A stretch of 64,000 bases of DNA from RYN-230 sp963768945 (lineage in GTDB: Bacteria; Actinomycetota; Actinomycetes; Streptosporangiales; Streptosporangiaceae). This document shows positions 59,264 through 64,000 of the stretch, one piece after another. The stretch lies in NCBI GenBank assembly GCA_963768945.1, contig CAVYJW010000008.1:1-64000 (forward strand), in the 5' to 3' direction. How positions within the stretch are numbered: the first letter of the stretch is position 1; every line of letters starts with the position of its first letter. A program made the position numbers and the translations under genes. The notes under the pieces are model-generated. The model had not been told where the DNA came from and did no database searches. It saw only the letters and a program-made list of their open reading frames with translations.

Positions 59264-59626
59264 TTGTTGCTCCTCTTAGCCGGTGGCAACGGTGCCGATC
59301 CGGAGTGATCGAGGGCAGTCCCGCCGCGTGCAGATTCTACCGTTGCCGCAGCAGCGGCCTAGGGTCCGCAACACATGCACGCACCCGGGCCCGGCCCTGT
59401 CACGCCGGAACGCCCTGCCCAATCCGGGCGCAGCCGTCGAATCTGGCGCAGCCGCCGAATCTGGCGTAGCTTCCCCGCGCCGCCACGGCCCCGCCTGCCT
59501 GCTTGCTTGCTTGCTGGTTGACCCAAAGCTGTCCCCGCGCCTGTGATCTGGACAGCTCACGGCTATGTGAGGCAAGCTCGCTCGTGGGAGCGTCACGGAC
59601 CCCCGGGGAGAAGCTGACGACAGCAG
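59264..59626. other. Divergent promoter region between ndk and the orphan kinase
   Basis: About 360 bp with no gene. It contains a short tetranucleotide tract (GCCTGCCTGCTTGCTTGCTT at about 59490) and two GAATCTGGCG repeats near 59438-59466. Promoters for both flanking genes should lie here, but none could be identified with confidence. Confidence 0.5.
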
Positions 59627-60925
59627 ATGAACGGTGAAGGCCAGGCTGGTGAGCGCATCGCCGGTTTCAGCGCCGCGAACCTGTTCGCGCGCGCCTCCGG
59701 TCCCGCGGAGCTGCTGGCGGACGCCCCCGGGCCTGCCGACCTGCTCTCCGACGCCTCCGGCCCGGCGCTCAGGCGGGACGGGCTGCTGGCCCGGATCGCG
59801 CCGTTCGCCGCGCTCGCCTGCCTGGCCGAGGCGAGCCTGGCGCTGCCGCCGGGGCCGGCCTCCGTGGTGGACGCGGCCGCCAGCGCGGCGATCCTGGCGG
59901 TCACCGCGGCCCTCGTCGTGCTGCTGCCCTGGGACCGGCTCCCAGCCTGGTGCGACGTGGCCGTCCCGCTGCTGTACACCGCCTCGGTGTTCCCGCTCAT
60001 CCAGGCGGCGGGCGGACAGTATTCCGGGATCATGCTCATCCTGCTCAGCCCGCTTATCTGGACCGCGCTCTATCACCGCCGGTGGGAATCGGCCTGTGTG
60101 AGCGCGGCGGCCCTGGCCGTGGTGCTGGCGGTCTCGCTGACGGACGGCGCGCCGGGCCCGGCCGTGCTCATCCGCCGGATGGTCTCCTGGACGGCGCTGG
60201 CCCTGATGATCGCGCTGGCCGGGCATGGCCTCCGGGCCCGGGTCCGCCGGTCCCGCCAGCAGGCGACCCTGATGCAGGAGCGGCTGCGCGAGATGAGCAT
60301 CCTGGCCGACCGAGACCGGATCGCCACCAGCCTGCATGACACGGTCGTGCAGCGGCTGTTCGCGTCAGGCCTGTCGTTGCAGAGCGCGGTATGCCTGCTC
60401 GGCAGCCGGCCTGACGTGACCCGCCGGATCGACCAGGTAGTCCAGGACCTGGACGAGTCCATCAGGCTGCTGCGCCAGTCCATCTTCGCCCCGGCGAGCC
60501 GGGCACCTGCCCCGGGCCTGCGGCGCAGCATCCTGGAAGTCTCCCGCGAGCTGACCCCGTGGCTCGGGGTGGTGCCCGAGGTGACCCTGGAAGGCCCGCT
60601 GGACACCGCGGTGCCCTCGCGGGCCGCCGAGCAGCTGCTGGGGGTGCTGCGTGAAGGGCTCGCCCGCAGCGGCACGTGCGCGCAGGCTACGCAGGTGGCC
60701 GTGGCCGTGACCGCAGACCACGAGGCAGTCACGCTGACCATCACGGACGACGGCACCCAGTGGGCCGCCCGGCCTGCGGATGAAGGGCCCATCCTGGTCG
60801 CGCTGTCCGCGCGGGCGCATCAGGTCGGCGGGACGGTGGCCACCGAATCCACGGCCACCGGCGAGACCCGGCTGATCTGGCGGGCGCCGCTCAGGGCGAC
60901 TCCCAGCGGCGCCCCATCCAGATAG
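59627..60925 (+). CDS. Orphan NarL-type histidine kinase with degenerate ATPase
   Basis: A 432-aa protein. The N-terminal half has six hydrophobic segments. The HisKA_3 box ADRDRIATSLHDTVVQRLFA is intact, with its phospho-histidine. The ATPase domain is eroded: the N-box reads LREGLARSGTCAQ, where Asn is expected after the Glu; the D-box is TITDDGT; and the usual G-L-x-G-L glycine box is replaced by GPILVALSARAHQVGG. No response regulator is adjacent. It may act as a phosphatase or scaffold, or be losing function. Its 3' end overlaps the convergent DUF4233 gene by 35 nt. Confidence 0.8.
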   Translation: MNGEGQAGERIAGFSAANLFARASGPAELLADAPGPADLLSDASGPALRRDGLLARIAPFAALACLAEASLALPPGPASVVDAAASAAILAVTAALVVLLPWDRLPAWCDVAVPLLYTASVFPLIQAAGGQYSGIMLILLSPLIWTALYHRRWESACVSAAALAVVLAVSLTDGAPGPAVLIRRMVSWTALALMIALAGHGLRARVRRSRQQATLMQERLREMSILADRDRIATSLHDTVVQRLFASGLSLQSAVCLLGSRPDVTRRIDQVVQDLDESIRLLRQSIFAPASRAPAPGLRRSILEVSRELTPWLGVVPEVTLEGPLDTAVPSRAAEQLLGVLREGLARSGTCAQATQVAVAVTADHEAVTLTITDDGTQWAARPADEGPILVALSARAHQVGGTVATESTATGETRLIWRAPLRATPSGAPSR

Positions 60926-61208
60926 CCAGGATCCAGAACCCGGCGAAGATGGCGCCGAGCGCGTACATTACCGGGACCAGCGCCCCCGCCGCGATCACCA
61001 GGACCTGGAGCAGGCTGCCGGCCACCAGGGCCACCCGCAGTCCCGGCCGTCCGACCACGGCAGCCAGCAGTATCGCGGCCACCGCCAGCGCGCCCCCCGC
61101 GTACCCGGCCGCCCGGGGCGAGGCGTGCCCGATGGTGATCGCCACCGGGATGGCCAGGCCGATCACGATAGCCTCCATCACCAGCACGGTGGCGCACAGC
61201 CTCCTCAT
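60891..61208 (-). CDS. DUF4233 small membrane protein
   Basis: A 105-aa protein with about three to four hydrophobic spans (VMEAIVIGLAIPVAITIGH, GGALAVAAILLAAVVG, VALVAGSLLQVLVIAAGALV, LGAIFAGFWILAIWMG). The family is defined by its place after folC in actinobacteria; its role is unknown. Its ATG overlaps the folC stop (ATGA), so it is co-translated with FolC. Confidence 0.9.
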   Translation of the reverse strand: MRRLCATVLVMEAIVIGLAIPVAITIGHASPRAAGYAGGALAVAAILLAAVVGRPGLRVALVAGSLLQVLVIAAGALVPVMYALGAIFAGFWILAIWMGRRWESP

Positions 61209-62824
61209 TCCGGCTCCGCCGCCTCCCCGTCGTCGGCCTCCGCGTCGTCGGCCTCCCCGTAGTCGGCCTCCCCGTAATCAGCCTCCGCGTACTCCGCGTC
61301 CCTGTGGTCCGGATCGAGGCGGTCCGGATCGAGGCGGTCCGGGGCGAGCAGGGCCCGTGCGTCCCCGGCGGTGATGACCGACCCGGTGACCAGCACCCCG
61401 GCCCGGGTCAGTCCCTCGTCGCCGGATGCGTCGTCGGCCAGGCCCACGGCCATCTCCAGGGCATCGTCGAGCCGCCGGGCCACGTGCACCCGCTCCGGGC
61501 CGAACACCGAGGCAGCCACCTCGGCGAGCTTGTCGGGGTCCATGGAGCGGTCGGAGGAGTTGCAGGTCACCACCAGCTCGGAGATCACCGGCTCCAGCTG
61601 ATCGAGGATCCCCGGCACGTCCTTGTCGGCGCTGACGGCCAGCACCCCGACGAGGGCCGCGAACGTGAAGGCTTCGGTGACAGCCCCCATGGCGGCTTCC
61701 ATGCCGGCCGGGTTGTGCGCGGCGTCGAGGATGACCACCGGGCTGCGCCGGACCACCTCGAGCCGCCCTGGGGATGTGACCTGGGCGAATGCCGCGCGCA
61801 CCAGGTCCTGCCCCAGCGCCCCGCCGGACGACTCGCCGGCGTCCAGGCCGGCGGTATCCCGGCCCGGATCGACGCTGGAGCTGTCATCGCCTTCAGCCTC
61901 GCCCGCGGCCGCCGCGGCCTCATCCGCCGAGCCGTTGTCGGGCGCCTCCGCGTCCGATGCCTGCCCGGGCAGGGGTGTCCCGGTGGCGAAGGCCTCGACC
62001 GCGGCCAGCGCGACGGCCGCGTTGCTGGCCTGGTAGGCCCCGAACAGCGGCAGCGCGATGTCGGTGTAATCGGCGCGGAGCCCGCGCAGGTCCAGCCGCT
62101 GGCCGCCAACGGCGAGATCCCGGTTGAGCACCCCGAACTCCAGGCCCTCGCGGACCACGCTGGCACCGACCGTGACGACCCGGCGCAGCAGGGCCTCCGC
62201 CGCGGGGAGGGGTTGCTGGGCCAGCACGGCCACCGCGCCAGGCTTGATGATCCCGGCCTTGTCGGCCGCGATCTCTTCCACCGTGCCGCCCAGGTAGGCG
62301 GTGTGGTCGAGGGAGACTGGGGTGACCACGGCCACGGTGCCATCCGCAATGTTCGTCGCGTCCCAGGTACCGCCCAGCCCAACCTCCACAATCGCCACGT
62401 CCACCGGGACGTCCGCGAAGATAGCGAAAGCCATGCCGACCAGTACCTCGAAGAAGGACAGCTGGCTGGCCTGCCGCCCGTCGACCATGGCCAGGTAGGG
62501 CGCCAGTTCCTCGTAGGCGGTCACGAAGGCCTCGGCAGAGACCGGCTGGCCGTCTATCACGATCCGTTCCCGGATGGAGGACAGGTGCGGGCTGGTGAAC
62601 AGGCCGGTGCGCAACCCCCGCGCGCGCAGCAGGCTCTCGATCATCCGGGCGGTCGAGGTCTTGCCGTTCGTGCCGGTGATATGGATCACCGGATAGGACC
62701 GCTGCGGGTCCCCGAGGACCGAGACGAGCGCGGCCATCCGTTCCAGGGTCGGCTCGATGGCGTGCTCAGGACGCCGCGCGAGGATCTCGCCCTCCGCCTC
62801 GCGCAGCTCGCCGGAGATGCTCAA
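61205..62824 (-). CDS. folC: Folylpolyglutamate/dihydrofolate synthase
   Basis: A 539-aa Mur-ligase-type enzyme that adds glutamate to folates. Features: YPVIHITGTNGKTSTARMIE (P-loop), GLFTSPHLSSIRERI, VDVAIVEVGLGGTWDATN, VSLDHTAYLGGT with the metal-binding His, and VVILDAAHNPAGMEAAM. It is longer than usual because of a ~45-residue acidic insertion near 285-330 (ASDAEAPDNGSADEAAA onward) and an acidic repetitive tail (EADYGEADYGEADDAEADD). It overlaps the valS stop (ATGA). Confidence 0.95.
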   Translation of the reverse strand: MSISGELREAEGEILARRPEHAIEPTLERMAALVSVLGDPQRSYPVIHITGTNGKTSTARMIESLLRARGLRTGLFTSPHLSSIRERIVIDGQPVSAEAFVTAYEELAPYLAMVDGRQASQLSFFEVLVGMAFAIFADVPVDVAIVEVGLGGTWDATNIADGTVAVVTPVSLDHTAYLGGTVEEIAADKAGIIKPGAVAVLAQQPLPAAEALLRRVVTVGASVVREGLEFGVLNRDLAVGGQRLDLRGLRADYTDIALPLFGAYQASNAAVALAAVEAFATGTPLPGQASDAEAPDNGSADEAAAAAGEAEGDDSSSVDPGRDTAGLDAGESSGGALGQDLVRAAFAQVTSPGRLEVVRRSPVVILDAAHNPAGMEAAMGAVTEAFTFAALVGVLAVSADKDVPGILDQLEPVISELVVTCNSSDRSMDPDKLAEVAASVFGPERVHVARRLDDALEMAVGLADDASGDEGLTRAGVLVTGSVITAGDARALLAPDRLDPDRLDPDHRDAEYAEADYGEADYGEADDAEADDGEAAEPE

Positions 62825-64000
62825 ACGTCCCCCCGGCCCATCGCCGCCGATCCGGTGTCCCCCGGCCCCGGCAAGGCGGCGAGCCTGCCGGTGATCCGCC
62901 CGACGTCGGCGTGCGCCGCCTCGAGCCGCGCCCGGGTCTTGGCCACCACGTCGGCGGGCGCCTTGGCCAGGAAGGACTCGTTGGCCAGCTTCCGCCCGGC
63001 CTGGTCCGCCTCCTTACGGGCGGCGGCGAGGTCCTTGTCCAGCCGGCGCCGCTCCGCGGCCACGTCGATCCCGGCGGCCGTGTCGAGTTCCACGGTGATG
63101 CCCTCGGCCAGCACGGACGCGGTGGCCGCGAAGCTGTCGCCGGGCGCGGTCAGCCGCAGCAGCGACCGGATGCTGGTCTCGTGCGGCGCGAGGCGGGTGC
63201 CTCCGATCCCGGCCAGCACCGCGGGCACCTGCTGCCCGGGCCGCAGCCCCTGGTCGGAACGGAACCGGCGGACCTCGGTGACCAGCCGCATCAGCGAGCC
63301 GATCTCCGCTTCCGCGGCCGGATCCCGGAAGACCGCCGGATCCGCCGCGTGGTCCGTGGCGCCCGACGGGCGCTCCCCCGGCCAGGGAGCGATCATGATG
63401 CTGTCGCCGCCGGTGAGCGCGGTCCACAGCTCCTCGGTGACGAACGGCATGACCGGGTGGAGCAGCTTGAGCAGCCGGTCCAGCACGTGGCCGAGCACCT
63501 CGCGGGTGACCCCGGCGGCTGCCCCTGTACTTGCTCAGCCGGCTTCGCCGGCGGGCGACCCGGAGAGCGCTGGCTTGGCCAGCTCCAGGTACCAGTCGCA
63601 TACCTCGTCCCAGGCGAAGTGGTAGAGCAGCTCGCACACCTTGCCGAACTCGTACCTCTCGAAGAGCGCGTCCACCTCGCGGGTGACGGCCGACAGCCGG
63701 GACAGGATCCAGCGCGCCGCGGTCGGCATCTGCCCGGGGTCGGGCAGCGTCGGAGGCACGGTCGCGCCGTTCAGCAGCGCGAAGCGGGTCGCGTTCCACA
63801 GCTTGTTGCAGAAGTTCCTGGACCCGGTGACCCACTCCTCGCTGACGGCCACGTCGCTGCCCGGGCTGGCCCCCCGGGCCAGGGTGAACCGGGTGGCGTC
63901 GGCGCCGAAGCGGCCGATCCAGTCCAGCGGGTCCACCGTATTGCCCAGCGACTTGGACATCTTCTTGCCGTACTGGTCGCGAACCAGGCCGTGCAGGGCG
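62821..64000 (-). CDS. valS: Valyl-tRNA synthetase, 3' part, interrupted by an in-frame TGA
   Basis: The C-terminal ~390 codons of ValRS; the gene begins beyond the right edge. Read leftward: YGKKMSKSLGNTVDPLDWIG (KMSKS loop), GSRNFCNKLWNATRFAL, CDWYLELAKPALSGSPAGEAG, then a TGA at 63535-63537. The same frame continues with VLGHVLDRLLKLLHPVMPFV, TEELWTALTGGDSIMIAPWP and the C-terminal coiled coil (AERRRLDKDLAAARKEADQA). No shift is needed, and the stop falls in a variable linker. Possibilities: a sequence error, read-through, reinitiation at GTG 63498 making a two-piece enzyme, or inactivation with another valS elsewhere. Confidence 0.9.

Noticed and set aside
63535..63537. Selenocysteine reading of the valS TGA
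   Set aside because: ValRS has no catalytic Cys/Sec at this linker and I saw no convincing SECIS-like hairpin directly after the codon.
61304..63625. 773-codon open frame on the plus strand
   Set aside because: It runs antisense through folC and valS, has no domain and a composition typical of the complement of high-GC coding sequence.

Overview
The window is very GC-rich DNA with the gene order of an actinobacterium. The markers are mreB-mreC-mreD-PBP2-rodA, the pair of radical-SAM genes followed by rne-rplU-rpmA-obgE-proB, nadD-rsfS-histidine phosphatase-tRNA-Ala, and valS-folC-DUF4233-ndk. GTG starts, 4-nt stop/start overlaps and NarL-type kinases fit a rod-shaped or mycelial member of the Streptosporangiales/Streptomycetales side of the phylum. 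I cannot name a genus.

The window has two halves. From about 31.2 kb to the right end lies conserved housekeeping DNA, mostly on the minus strand: cell elongation (mre/PBP2/RodA), RNA turnover, ribosome proteins and assembly (rne, rplU, rpmA, obgE, rsfS), NAD and proline synthesis (nadD, proB), folate (folC), nucleotide balance (ndk) and the 3' end of valS. It is interrupted by newer genes: a sulfatase between nadD and rsfS, and a PaaK-like ligase, secreted protein, membrane protein and M48 protease between proB and nadD, where proA would be expected. valS carries an in-frame TGA. Several core genes (mreD, proB, rne, folC) contain in-frame tandem repeats.

From 1 to 31.2 kb the DNA is accessory. 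At the left (11-8714) is a minus-strand redox locus: a ferric-reductase-like membrane cytochrome, a NuoF-like flavoprotein, a small Fe-S ferredoxin, an OmpR-type two-component pair, a serine-rich anchored protein, an ApbE flavin transferase and a NarL-type two-component pair. This is the layout of an extracytoplasmic electron-transfer or flavinylation system, but no FMN-binding acceptor domain is present. Next come two hypotheticals, a dead IS transposase, a MacB-type ABC exporter with a decayed kinase gene, an IS4 fragment, a frameshifted ECF41 sigma factor with a peroxiredoxin-like neighbour and a perfect palindrome between them, and a Uma2 gene that lost its active-site segment.

From 17.8 to 31.2 kb the sequence is organised around tRNA-Ala(GGC). 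The 3' end of this tRNA (about 43 nt) occurs three times in the same orientation. One copy is split exactly by an IS110 element, one lies at 27865, and one is the complete gene at 31184. The segments between the copies hold an epoxide-hydrolase operon with a LAL-type LuxR regulator, a DDE insertion sequence with 12-bp inverted repeats, an MFS transporter and an intact Uma2 gene. I read this as successive integrations at one tRNA gene. No integrase gene remains. A conserved pair of 7-bp direct repeats lies at matching distances from the tRNA copies and may be recombinase arm sites.
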